Source: Petrolisthes cinctipes
Taxonomy: Eukaryota; Arthropoda; Malacostraca; Decapoda; Porcellanidae
NCBI GenBank assembly: GCA_033782935.1
Contig: JAWQEG010000259.1
Span: forward strand, 4,504,001-4,568,000
Length of the DNA: 64,000 nucleotides
Direction of reading: 5' to 3'
Positions 24,309 to 37,160 of the stretch are shown piece after piece. The translations under genes and the position numbers were made by a program. Below the pieces are notes generated by a model. The model was given only the letters and a program-made list of their open reading frames with translations. It was not told the origin of the DNA and did no database searches. Within the stretch, counting starts at the first letter, position 1; the number at the start of each line of letters is the position of its first letter.

Positions 24309-25310
24309 GTGTTAGAGTATTTTCAAAATACAGGCCAAAAACATACTGAAAATCGATCTTTTAGGTGCCCAAAAGTCGATATGTGCATGCATCTTCTGTA
24401 CCCGTTTATATCTCAAATTCTGGCCCTAAACACCCGAAAATTCGATATTTTGGGGTCCCAGAAGCGATCTGTACATGCCTACTCCGTGTTAGAGTATTTT
24501 CAAAATTCAGGCCCAAAACATGCTGAAAATCGATATTTTTGGTGCCCAAAGTCAATATGTGCATGTATCTTCTGTACCCGTTTATATCTCAAATTCAGGC
24601 TCAAAACACCCGAAAATTCAATATTTTGGGGTCCCAGAAGCAATCTGTACATGCCTACACAGTGCTAGAATATTTTCAAAATATAGCCTAAAAACATGCT
24701 AAAAATCGACATTTTAGGTGCCAAAAAATCGATATCTCTAATTCAGTCCCAAAACACCCGAAAATTCGATATTTAGAGGTCCCAGAAGGTATCTGTACAT
24801 GCCTACTCCGTGTTAGAGTATTTTCAAAATACAGGCCAAAAACATACTGAAAATCGATCTTTTAGGTGCACAAAAGTCGATATGTGCATGCATCTTCAGT
24901 ACCCGTTTATATCTCAAATTCAGGCTCAAAACACCCGAAAATTCAATATTTTGGGGTCCCAGAAGCAATCTGTACATGCCTACTCAGTGTTAGAGTATTT
25001 TCAAAATACAGGCCCAAAACATGCTGAAAATCGATATTTTAGATGCCCAAAGTCAATATGTGCATGTATCTTCTGTACCCGTTTATATCTCAAATTCAGG
25101 CTCAAAACACCCGAAAATTCAATATTTTGGGGTCCCAGAAGCAATCTGTACATGCCTACACAGTGCTAGAATATTTTCAAAATATAGGCTAAAAACATGC
25201 TGAAAATCGATATTTTAGGTGCCAAAAAATCGATATCTCAAATTCAGTCCCAAAACACCCGAAAATTCGATATTTAGAGGTCCCAGAAGGTATCTGTACA
25301 TGCCTACTCC
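24309..25310 (+). repeat. Two transition trimers (A'-B'-C, A-B-C)
   Basis: 501-bp units at 24309 and 24810. The first contains the atagcctaaaaac and tatctctaattc variants seen near 11707 and 18691, so it joins a piece of the large HOR to the following 1002-bp repeats. The C just before it has a unique gatattttaaggtccc near 24270. Confidence 0.8.
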
Positions 25311-26312
25311 GTGTTAGAGTATTTTCAAAATACATGCTCAAAACATACTGAAAATCGATCTTTTAGGTGCCCAAAAGTCGATATGTGCATGCATCTTCAG
25401 TACCCGATTATATCTCAAATTCAGGCTCAAAACATCCGAAAATTCAATATTTTGGGGTCCCAGAAGCGATCTGTACATGCCTACTCAGTGTTAGAGTATT
25501 TTCAAAATACAGGCCCAAAACATGCTGAAAATCGATATTTTAGATGCCCAAAGTCAATATGTGCATGTATCTTCTGTACCCGTTTATATCTCAAATTCAG
25601 GCTCAAAACACCCGAAAATTCAATATTTTGGGGTCCCAGAAGCAATTTGTACATGCCTACACAGTGCTAGAATATTTTCAAAATATAGGCTAAAAACATG
25701 CTGAAAATCGATATTTTAGGTGCCAAAAAATCGATATCTCAAATTCAGTCCCAAAACACCCGAAAATTCGATATTTAGAGGTCCCAGAAGGTATCTGTAC
25801 ATGCCTACTCCGTGTTAGAGTATTTTCAAAATACAGGCCAAAAACATACTGAAAATCGATCTTTTAGGTGCCCAAAAGTCGATATGTGCATGCATCTTCT
25901 GTACCCGTTTATATCTCAAATTCTGGCCCTAAACACCCGAAAATTCGATATTTTGGGGTCCCGGAAGCGATCTGTACATGCCTACTCCGTGTTAGAGTAT
26001 TTTCAAAATTTAGGCCCAAAACATGCTGAAAATCGATATTTTTGGTGCCCAAAGTCAATATGTGCATGAATCTTCTGTACCCGTTTATATCTCAAATTCA
26101 GGCTCAAAACACCCGAAAATTCAATATTTTGGGGTCCCAGAAGCAATCTGTACATGCCTACTCAGTGCTAGAATATTTTCAAAATATAGGCTAAAAACAT
26201 ACTAAAAATCGATCTTTTAGGTGCCAAAAAGTCGATATCTCAAATTCAGTCCCAAAACACCCGAAAATTCGATATTTAGGGGTCCCAGAAGCGATCTGTA
26301 CATGCCTACTCC
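25311..26312 (+). repeat. 1002-bp hexamer, copy 1
   Basis: A variant A-B-C trimer (gtgcccaaaagtc, cagtacccgattatatc, aaaacatccg) followed by A'-B'-C. Private marks are gtcccggaagcgatc near 25960 and gtgcatgaatc near 26065. Confidence 0.9.
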
Positions 26313-27313
26313 GTGTTAGAGTATTTTCAAAATACATGCTCAAAACATACTGAAAATCGATCTTTTAGGTGCCCAAAAGTCGATATGTGCATGCATCTTC
26401 AGTACCCGATTATATCTCAAATTCAGGCTCAAAACATCCGAAAATTCAATATTTTGGGGTCCCAGAAGCGATCTGTACATGCCTACTCAGTGTTAGAGTA
26501 TTTTCAAAATACAGGCCCAAAACATGCTGAAAATCGATATTTTAGATGCCCAAAGTCAATATGTGCATGTATCTTCTGTACCCGTTTATATCTCAAATTC
26601 AGGCTCAAAACACCCGAAAATTCAATATTTTGGGGTCCCAGAAGCAATCTGTACATGCCTACACAGTGCTAGAATATTTTCAAAATATAGGCTAAAAACA
26701 TGCTGAAAATCGATATTTTAGGTGCCAAAAAATCGATATCTCAAATTCAGTCCCAAAACACCCGAAAATTCGATATTTAGAGGTCCCAGAAGGTATCTGT
26801 ACATGCCTACTCCGTGTTAGAGTATTTTCAAAATACAGGCCAAAAACATACTGAAAATCGATCTTTTAGGTGCCCAAAAGTCGATATGTGCATGCATCTT
26901 CTGTACCCGTTTATATCTCAAATTCTGGCCCTAAACACCCGAAAATTCGATATTTTGGGGTCCCGGAAGCGATCTGTACATGCCTACTCCGTGTTAGAGT
27001 ATTTTCAAAATTCAGGCCCAAAACATGCTGAAAATCGATATTTTTGGTGCCCAAAGTCAATATGTGCATGAATCTTCTGTACCCGTTTATATCTCAAATT
27101 CAGGCTCAAAACACCCGAAAATTCAATATTTTGGGGTCCCAGAAGCAATCTGTACATGCCTACTCAGTGCTAGAATATTTTCAAAATATAGGCTAAAAAC
27201 ATACTAAAAATCGATCTTTAGGTGCCAAAAAGTCGATATCTCAAATTCAGTCCCAAAACACCCGAAAATTCGATATTTAGGGGTCCCAGAAGCGATCTGT
27301 ACATGCCTACTCC
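26313..27313 (+). repeat. 1002-bp hexamer, copy 2 (1001 bp)
   Basis: Same order and the same private marks as copy 1 (cagtacccgattatatc, gtcccggaagcg, gtgcatgaatc). It is one base shorter because the final C reads gatctttaggtgcc instead of gatcttttaggtgcc near 27214. Confidence 0.9.
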
Positions 27314-28305
27314 GTGTTAGAGTATTTTCAAAATACATGCTCAAAACATACTGAAAATCGATCTTTTAGGTGCCCAAAAGTCGATATGTGCATGCATCTT
27401 CAGTACCCGATTATATCTCAAATTCAGGCTCAAAACATCCGAAAATTCAATATTTTGGGGTCCCAGAAGCGATCTGTACATGCCTACTCAGTGTTAGAGT
27501 ATTTTCAAAATTCAGGCCCAAAACATGCTGAAAATCGATATTTTAGATGCCCAAAGTCAATATGTGCATGTATCTTCTGTACCCGTTTATATCTCAAATT
27601 CAGGCTCAAAACACCCGAAAATTCAATATTTTGGGGTCCCAGAAGCAATCTGTACATGCCTACACAGTGCTAGAATATTTTCAAAATATAGGCTAAAAAC
27701 ATGCTAAAAATCGACATTTTAGGTGCCAAAAAATCGATATCTCAAATTCAGTCCCAAAACACCCGAAAATTCGATATTTAGAGGTCCCAGAAGGTATCTG
27801 TACATGCCTACTCCGTGTTAGAGTATTTTCAAAATACAGGCCAAAAACATACTGAAAATCGATCTTTTAGGTGCCCAAAAGTCGATATGTGCATGTATCT
27901 TCTGTACCCGTTTATATCTCAAATTCTGGCCCTAAACACCCGAAAATTCGATATTTTGGGTTCCCAGAAGCGATCTGTACATGCCTACTCCGTGTTAGAG
28001 TATTTTCAAAATTCAGGCCCAAAACATGCTGAAAATCGATATTTTTGGTGCCCAAAGTCAATATTTGCATGTATCTTCTGTACCCGTTTATATCTCAAAT
28101 TCAGGCTCAAAACACCCGAAAATTCAATATTTTGGGGTCCCAGAAGCAATCTGTACAATGCTAGAATATTTTCAAAATATAGACTAAAAACATGCTAAAA
28201 ATCGATCTTTTAGGTGCCAAAAAGTCGATATCTCAAATTCAGTCCCAAAACACCCGAAAATTCGATATTTAGGGGTCCCAGAAGCGATCTGTACATGCCT
28301 ACTCC
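27314..28305 (+). repeat. Hexamer, copy 3 (992 bp)
   Basis: Starts with the same variant A (cccgattatatc, aaaacatccg), then B-C. Its second half is a diverged A'-B'-C with the 10-bp junction deletion, ending gtacaatgctag near 28155. It also has gtgcatgtatc in A' and atatttgcatg in B'. Only the first half is a close copy. Confidence 0.82.
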
Positions 28306-31300
28306 GTGTTAGAGTATTTTCAAAATACATGCTCAAAACATACTGAAAATCGATCTTTTAGGTGCACAAAAGTCGATATGTGCATGCATCTTCAGTACCC
28401 GTTTATATCTCAAATTCAGGCTCAAAACACCCGAAAATTCGATATTTTGGTGTCCCAGAAGCGATCTGTACATGCCTACTCCGTGTTAGAGTATTTTCAA
28501 AATTCAGGCCCAAAACATGCTGAAAATCGATATTTTTGGTGCCCAAAGTCAATATGTGCATGTATCTTCTGTACCCGTTTATATCTCAAATTCAGGGTCA
28601 AAACACCCGAAAATTCAATATTTTGGGGTCCCAGAAGCAATCTGTACATGCCTACTCAGTGCTAGAATATTTTCAAAATATAGGCTAAAAACATGCTAAA
28701 AATCGACATTTTAGGTGCCAAAAAATCGATATCTCAAATTCAGTCCCAAAACACCCGAAAATTCGATATTTAGAGGTCCCAGAAGGTATCTGTACATGCC
28801 TACTCCGTGTTAGAGTATTTTCAAAATTCAGGCCAAAAACATACTGAAAATCGATCTTTTAGGTGCACAAAAGTTGATATGTGCATGCATCTTCAGTACC
28901 CGTTTATATCTCAAATTCAAGCTCAAAACACCCGAAAATTCAATATTTTGGGGTCCCAGAAGCAATCTGTACATGCCTACTCAGTGTTAGAGTATTTTCA
29001 AAATACAGGCCCAAAACATGCTGAAAATCGATATTTTAGATGCCAAAAGTCAATATGTGCATGTATCTTCTGTACCCGTTTATATCTCGAATTCAGGCTC
29101 AAAACACCCGAAAATTCAATATTTTGGGGTCCCAGAAGCAATCTGTACATGCCTACACAGTGTTAGAGTATTTTCAAAATACAGGCCCAAAACATGCTGA
29201 AAATCTATATTTTAGATGCCCAAAGTCAATATGTGCATGTATCTTCTGTACCCGTTTATATCTCAAATTCAGGCTTAAAACACCCCAAAATTCAATATTT
29301 TGGGGTCCCAGAAGCAATCTGTACACGCCTACACAGTGCTAGAATATTTTCAAAATATAGGCTAAAAACATGCTAAAAATCGACATTTTAGGTGCCAAAA
29401 AATCGATATCTCAAATTCAGTCCCAAAACACCCGAAAATTCGATATTTAGAGGTCCCAGAAGGTATCTGTACATGCCTACTCCGTGTTAGAGTATTTTCA
29501 AAATACAGGCCAAAAACATACTGAAAATCGATCTTTTAGGTGCCCAAAAGTCGATATGTGCATGCATCTTCTGTACCCGTTTATATCTCAAATTCTGGCC
29601 CTAAACACCCGAAAATTCGATATTTTGGGGTCCCAGAAGCGATCTGTACATGCCTACTCCGTGTTAGAGTATTTTCAAAATTCAGGCCCAAAACATGCTG
29701 AAAATCGATATTTTTGGTGCCCAAAGTCAATATGTGCATGTATCTTCTGTACCCGTTTATATCTCAAATTCAGACTCAAAACACCCGAAAATTCAATATT
29801 TTGGGGTCCCAGAAGCAATCTGTACATGCCTACTCAGTGCTAGAATATTTTTAAAATATAGGCTAAAAACAAGCTAAAAATCGATCTTTTAGGTGCCAAA
29901 AAGTCGATATCTCAAATTCAGTCCCAAAACACCCGAAAATTCGATATTTAGGGGTCCCAGAAGCGATCTGTACATGCCTACTCCGTGTTAGAGTATTTTC
30001 AAAATACATGCTCAAAACATACTGAAAATCGATCTTTTAGGTGCACAAAAGTCGATATATGCATGCATATTCAGTACCCGTTTATATCGTAAATTCAGGC
30101 TCAAAACACCCGAAAATTCAATATTTTGGGGTCCCAGAAGCAATCTGTACATGCCTACTCAGTGTTAGAGTATTTTCAAAATACAGGCCCAAAACATGCT
30201 GAAAATCGATATTTTAGATGCCCAAAGTCAATATGTGCATGTATCTTCTGTACCCGTTTATATCTCAAATTCAGGCTCAAAACACCCGAAAATTCAATAT
30301 TTTGGGGTCCCAGAAGCAATCTGTACATGCCTACACAGTGCTAGAATATTTTCAAAATATAGGCTAAAAACATGGTAAAAATCGACATTTTAGGTGCCAA
30401 AAAATCGATATCTCAAATTCAGTCCCAAAACACCCGAAAATTCGATATTTAGAGGTCCCAGAAGGTATCTGTACATGCCTACTCCGTGTTAGAGTATTTT
30501 CAAAATACAGGCCAAAAACATACTGAAAATCGATCTTTTAGGTGCCCAAAAGTCGATATGTGCATCCATCTTCTGTACCCGTTTATATCTCAAATTCTGG
30601 CCCTAAACACCCGAAAATTCGTTATTTTGGGGTCCCAGAAGCGATCTGTACATGCCTACTCCGTGTTAGAGTATTTTCAAAATTCAGGCACAAAACATGC
30701 TGAAAATCGATATTTTTGGTGCCCAAAGTCAATATGTGCATGTATCTTCTGTACCCGTTTATATCTCAAATTCAGGCTCAAAACACCCGAAAATTCAATA
30801 TTTTGGGGTCCCAGAAGCAATCTGTACATGCCTACTCAGTGCTAGAATATTTTCAAAATATAGGCTAAAAACATGCTGAAAATCGATATTTTAGGTGCCA
30901 AAAAATCGATATCTCAAATTCAGTCCCAAAACACCCGAAAATTCGATATTTAGAGGTCCCAGAAGGTATCTGTACATGCCTACTCCGTGTTAGAGTATTT
31001 TCAAAATACAGGCCAAAAACATACTGAAAATCGATCTTTTAGGTGCCCAAAAGTCGATATGTGCATGCATCTTCTGTACCCGTTTATATCTCAAATTCTG
31101 GCCCTGAACACCCGAAAACTCGATATTTTGGAGTCCCAGAAGCGATCTGTACATGCCTACTCCGTATTAGAGTATTTTCAAGATTCAGGCCCAAAACATG
31201 CTGAAAATCGATATTTTTGGTGCCCAAAGTCTATATGTGCATGTATCTTCTGTACCCGTTTATATCTCAAATTCAGGCTCAAAACACCCGAAAATTCAAT

Positions 31301-33647
31301 ATTTTGGTGTCCCAGAAGCAATCTGTACAGTGCTAGAATATTTTCAAAAAATAGGCTAAAAACATGCTAAAAATCGATCTTTTAGGTGCTAAAAAGTCGA
31401 TATCTCAAATTCAGTCCCAAAACACCCGAAAATTCGATATTTAGGGGTCCCAGAAGCGATCTGTACATGCCTACTCCGTGTTAAAGTATTTTCAAAATAC
31501 ATGCTCAAAATATACTGAAAATCGATCTTTTAAGAGCACAAAAGTCGATATGTGCATGCATATTCAGCACCCGTTTATATCTCAAATTCAGGCTCAAAAC
31601 ACCCGAAAATTCGATATTTTGGGGTCCCAGAAGCAATCTGTACATGCCTACTCCGTGTTAGAGTATTTTAAAAATTCAGGCCCAAAACATGCTGAAAATC
31701 GATATTTTTGGTGCCCAAAGTCAATATGTGCATGTATCTTCTGTACCCGTTTATATCTCAAATTCAGGCTCAAAACACCCGAAAATTCAATATTTTGGGG
31801 TCCCAGAAGCAATCTGTACATGCCTACTCAGTGCTAGAATATTTTCAAAATATAGGCTAAAAACATGCTAAAAATCGATCTTTTAGGTGCCAAAAAGTCG
31901 ATATCTCAAATTCAGTCCCAAAACACCCGAAAATTCGATATTTAGGGGTCCCAGAAGCGATCTGTACATGCATACTCCGTGTTAGAGTATTTTCAAAATA
32001 CATGCTCAAAACATACTGAAAATCGATCTTTTAGGTGCACAAAAGTCGATATGTGCATGCATCTTCAGTACCCGTTTATATCTCAAATTCAGGCTCAAAA
32101 CACCCGAAAATTCAATATTTTGGGGTCCCAGAAGCAATCTGTACATGCCTACTCAGTGTTAGAGTATTTTCAAAATACAGGCCCAAAACATGCTGAAAAT
32201 CGATATATTAGATGCCCAAAGTCAATATGTGCATGTATCTTCTGTACCCGTTTATATCTCAAATTCAGGCTCAAAACACCCGAAAATTCAATATTTTGGG
32301 GTCCCAGAAGCAATCTGTACATGCCTACACAGTGTTAGAGTATTTTCAAAATACAGTCCCAAAACATGCTGAAAATCGATATTTTAGATTCCCAAAGTCA
32401 ATATGTGCATGTATCTTCTGTACCCGTTTATATCTCAAATTCAGGCTTAAAACACCCGAAAATTCAATATTTTGGGGTCCCAGAAGCAATCTGTACACGC
32501 CTACACAGTGCTAGAATATTTTCAAAATATAAGCTAAAAACATGCTAAAAATCGACATTTTAGGTGCCAAAAAATCGATATCTCAAATTCAGTCCCAAAA
32601 CACCCGAAAATTCGATATTTAGAGGTCCCAGAAGGTATCTGTACATGCCTACTCCGTGTTAGAGTATTTTCAAAATACAGGCCAAAAACATACTGAAAAT
32701 CGATCTTTTAGGTGCCCAAAAGTCGATATGTGCATGCATCTTCTGTACCCGTTTATATCTCAAATTCTGGCCCTAAACACCCGAAAATTCGATATTTTGG
32801 GGTCCCAGAAGCGATCTGTACATGCCTACTCCGTGTTAGAGTATTTTCAAAATTCAGGCCCAAAACATGCTGAAAATCGATATTTTTGGTGCCCAAAGTC
32901 AATATGTGCATGTATCTTCTGTACCCGTTTATATCTCAAATTCAGGCTCAAAACACCCGAAAATTCAATATTTTGGGGTCCCAGAAGCAATCTGTACAGT
33001 GCTAGAATATTTTCACAATATAGGCTAAAAACATGCTAAAAATCGATCTTTTAGGTGCCAAAAAGTCGATATCTCAAATTCAGCCTCAAAACACCCGAAA
33101 ATTCGATATTTAGGGGTCCCAGAAGCGATCTGTACATGCTTACTCCGTGTTAGAGTATTTTCAAAATACATGCTCAAAACATACTGAAAATCGATCTTTT
33201 AGGTGCACAAAAGTCGATATGTGCATGCATCTTCAGTACCCGTTTATATCTCAAATTCAGGCTCAAAACACCCGAAAATTCGATATTTTGGGGTCCCAGA
33301 AGCTATCTGTACATGCCTACTCCGTGTTAGAGTATTTTCAAAATTCAGGCCCAAAACATGCTGAAAATCGATATTTTTGGTGCCCAAAGTCAATATGTGC
33401 ATGTATCTTCTGTACCAGTTTATATCTCAAATTCAGGCTGAAAACACCCGAAAATTCAATATTTTGGGGTCCCAGAAGCAATCTGTACATGCCTACTCAG
33501 TGCTAGAATATTTTCAAAATATAGGCTAAAAACATGCTAAAAATCGACATTTTAGGTGCCAAAAAATCGATATCTCAAATTCAGTCCCAAAACACCCGAA
33601 AATTCGATATTTAGAGGTCCCAGAAGGTATCTGTACATGCCTACTCC
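28306..33647 (+). repeat. Mosaic block of trimers and first 677-bp tetramers
   Basis: Unit lengths in order are 501, 677, 501, 501, 501, 491, 501, 677, 491, 501. Tetramers A-B-B-C begin at 28807 and 31979. The 29985-30485 trimer shares rare marks (tatcgtaaattc, catggtaaaaatcg) with 13828-14328 and 20812-21312. The 30987-31977 part introduces the LDILES-type A' (ctgaacacccgaaaactcg, ttttggagtccc) and the aagagcacaaaag A, which recur downstream. Confidence 0.85.
28807..29483 (+). repeat. 677-bp A-B-B-C tetramer, first of its kind
   Basis: Monomer starts at 28807, 28984, 29160 and 29336 (177+176+176, then 148 to 29483). The first B has agatgccaaaagtc and tctcgaattc, the second has ggcttaaaac and gtacacgcc. 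These marks match the B-B-C tails at 3171-3670 and 6520-7019. From here on tetramers alternate with trimers to the right edge. Confidence 0.88.
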
Positions 33648-35315
33648 GTGTTAGAGTATTTTCAAAATACAGTCCAAAAACATACTGAAAATCGATCTTT
33701 TAGGTGCACAAAAGTCGATATGTGCATGCATCTTCAGTACCCGTTTATATCTCAAATTCAGGCTCAAAACACCCGAAAATTCAATATTTTGGGGTCCCAG
33801 AAGCAATCTGTACATACCTACTCAGTGTTAGAGTATTTTCAAAATACAGGCCCAAAACATGCTGAAAATCGATATTTTAGATGCCCAAAGTCAATATGTG
33901 CATGTATCTTCTGTAACCGTTTATATCTCGAATTCAGGCTCAAAACACACGGAAATTCAATATTTTGGGGTCCCAGAAGCAATCTGTACATGCCTACACA
34001 GTGTTAGAGTATTTTCAAAATACAGGCCCAAACATGCTGAAAATCGATATTTTAGATACCCAAAGTCAGTATGTGCATGTATCTTCTGTACCCGTTTATA
34101 TCTCAAATTCAGGCTCAAAACACCCGAAAATTCAATATTTTGGGGTCCCAGAAGCAATCTGTACACGCCTACACAGTGCTAGAATATTTTCAAAATATAG
34201 GCTAAAAACATGCTAAAAATCGACATTTTAGGTGCCAAAAAATCGATATCTCAAATTCAGTCCCAAAACACCCGAAAATTCGATATTTAGAGGTCCCAGA
34301 AGGTATCTGTACATGCCTACTCCGTGTTAGAGTATTTTCAAAATACAGGCCAAAAACATTCTGAAAATCGATCTTTTAGGTGCCCAAAAGTCGATATGTG
34401 CATGCATCTTCTGTACCCGTTTATATCTCAAATTCAGGCTCAAAACACCCGAAAATTCAATATTTTGGGGTCCCAGAAGCAATCTGTACATGCCTACTCA
34501 GTGTTAGAGTATTTTCAAAATACAGGCCCAAAACATGCTGAAAATCGATATTTTAGATGCCCAAAGTCAATATGTGCATGTATCTTCTGTACCCGTTTAT
34601 ATCTCAAATTCAGGCTGAAAACACCCGAAAATTCAATATTTTGGGGTCCCAGAAGCAATCTGTACATGCCTACACAGTGCTAGAATATTTTCAAAATATA
34701 GGCTAAAAACATGCTAAAAATCGACATTTTAGGTGCCAAAAAATCGATATCTCAAATTCAGTCCCAAAACACCCGAAAATTCGATATTTAGAGGTCCCAG
34801 AAGGTATCTGTACATGCCTACTCCGTGTTAGAGTATTTTCAAAATACAGGCCAAAAACATACTGAAAATCGATCTTTTAGGTGCCCAAAAGTCGATATGT
34901 GCATGCATCTTCTGTACCCGTTTATATCTCAAATTCTGGCCCTGAACACCCGAAAACTCGATATTTTGGAGTCCCAGAAGCGATCTGTACATACCTACTC
35001 CGTATTAGAGTATTTTCAAAATTCAGGCCCAAAACATGCTGAAAATCGATATTTTTGGTGCCCAAAGTCAATATGTGCATGTATCTTCTGTACCCGTTTA
35101 TATCTCAAATTCAGGCTCAAAACACCCGAAAATTCAATATTTTGGGGTCCCAGAAGCAATCTGTACAGTGCTAGAATATTTTCAAAAAATAGGCTAAAAA
35201 CATGCTAAAAATCGATCTTTTAGGTGCTAAAAAGTCGATATCTCAAATTCAGTCCCAAAACACCCGAAAATTCGATATTTAGGGGTCCCAGAAGCGATCT
35301 GTACATGCCTACTCC

Positions 35316-35629
35316 GTGTTAGAGTATTTTCAAAATTCAGGCCCAAAACATGCTGAAAATCGATATTTTTGGTGCCCAAAGTCAATATGTGCATGTATCT
35401 TCTGTACCCGTTTATATCTCAAATTCAGGCTCAAAACACCCGAAAATTCAATATTTTGGGGTCCCAGAAGCAATCTGTACAGTGCTAGAATATTTTCAAA
35501 ATATAGGCTAAAAACATGCTGAAAATCGATCTTTTAGGTGCCAAAAAGTCGATATCTCAAATTCAGCCTCAAAACACCCGAAAATTCGATATTTAGGGGT
35601 CCCAGAAGCGATCTGTACATGCTTACTCC
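35316..35629 (+). repeat. 314-bp B'-C dimer (A' monomer missing)
   Basis: B' with the 10-bp end deletion (166 bp) and C (148 bp), without the leading 177-bp monomer. The previous C runs straight into gtgttagagtattttc followed by attcaggccc. Loss of one monomer by unequal exchange between the shared A' and B' starts explains it. Confidence 0.88.
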
Positions 35630-36807
35630 GTGTTAGAGTATTTTCAAAATACATGCTCAAAACATACTGAAAATCGATCTTTTAGGTGCACAAAAGTCGA
35701 TATGTGCATGCATCTTCAGTACCCGTTTATATCTCAAATTCAGGCTCAAAACACCCAAAAATTCGATATTTTGGGGTCCCAGAAGCGATCTGTACATGCC
35801 TACTCCGTGTTAGAGTATTTTCAAAATTCAGGCCCAAAACATGCTGAAAATCGATATTTTTGGTGCCCAAAGTCAATATGTGCATGTATCTTCTGTACCC
35901 GTTTATATCTCAAATTCAGGCTGAAAACACCCGAAAATTCAATATTTTGGGGTCCCAGAAGCAATCTGTACATGCCTACTCAGTGCTAGAATATTTTCAA
36001 AATATAGGCTAAAAACATGCTAAAAATCGACATTTTAGGTGCCAAAAAATCGATATCTCAAATTCAGTCCCAAAACACCCGAAAATTCGATATTTAGAGG
36101 TCCCAGAAGGTATCTGTACATGCCTACTCCGTGTTAGAGTATTCTCAAAATACAGGACAAAAACATACTGAAAATCGATCTTTTAGGTGCACAAAAGTCG
36201 ATATGTGCATGCATCTTCAGTACCCGTTTATATCTCAAATTCAGGCTCAAAACACCCGAAAATTCAATATTTTGGGGTCCCAGAAGCAATCTGTACATGC
36301 CTACTCAGTGTTAGAGTATTTTCAAAATACAGGCCCAAAACATGCTGAAAATCGATATTTTAGATGCCCAAAGTCATTATGTGCATGTATCTTCTGTACC
36401 CGTTTATATCTCAAATTCAGGCTCAAAACACCCGAAAATTCAATATTTTGGGGTCCCAGAAGCAATCTGTACATGCCTACACAGTGTTAGAGTATTTTCA
36501 AAATACAGTCCCAAAACATGCTGAAAATCGATATTTTAGATGCCCAAAGTCAATATGTGCATGTATCTTCTGTACCCGTTTATATCTCAAATTCAGGCTT
36601 AAAACACCCGAAAATTCAATATTTTGGGGTCCCAGAAGCAATCTGTACACGCCTACACAGTGCTAGAATATTTTCAAAATATAGGCTAAAAACATGCTAA
36701 AAATCGACATTTTAGGTGCCAAAAAATCGATATCTCAAATTCAGTCCCAAAACACCCGAAAATTCGATATTTAGAGGTCCCAGAAGGTATCTGTACATGC
36801 CTACTCC

Positions 36808-37160
36808 GTGTTAGAGTATTTTCAAAATACAGGCCAAAAACATACTGAAAATCGATCTTTTAGGTGCCCAAAAGTCGATATGTGCATGCATCTTCTGTAC
36901 CCGTTTATATCTCAAATTCTGGCCCTAAACACCCGAAAATTCGATATTTTGGGGTCCCAGAAGCGATCTGTACATGCCTACTCCGTGTTAGAGTATTTTC
37001 AAAATTCAGGCCCAAAACATGCTGTAAATCGATATTTTTGGTGCCCAAAGTCAATATGTGCATGTATCTTCTGTACCCGTTTATATCTCAAATTCATGCT
37101 CAAAACACCCGAAAATTCAATATTTTGGGGTCCCAGAAGGTATCTGTACATGCCTACTCC
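36808..37160 (+). repeat. 353-bp A'-B' dimer (C monomer missing)
   Basis: A' at 36808 and B' at 36985 are followed directly by A' at 37161. The B' tail switches within ggtcccagaag from the expected caatctg to gtatctg, the form found at the end of C monomers. This matches a crossover in that shared motif that removed one C. Without the C stop codon, an open frame runs on for 226 codons; I read that as accidental. Confidence 0.88.
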
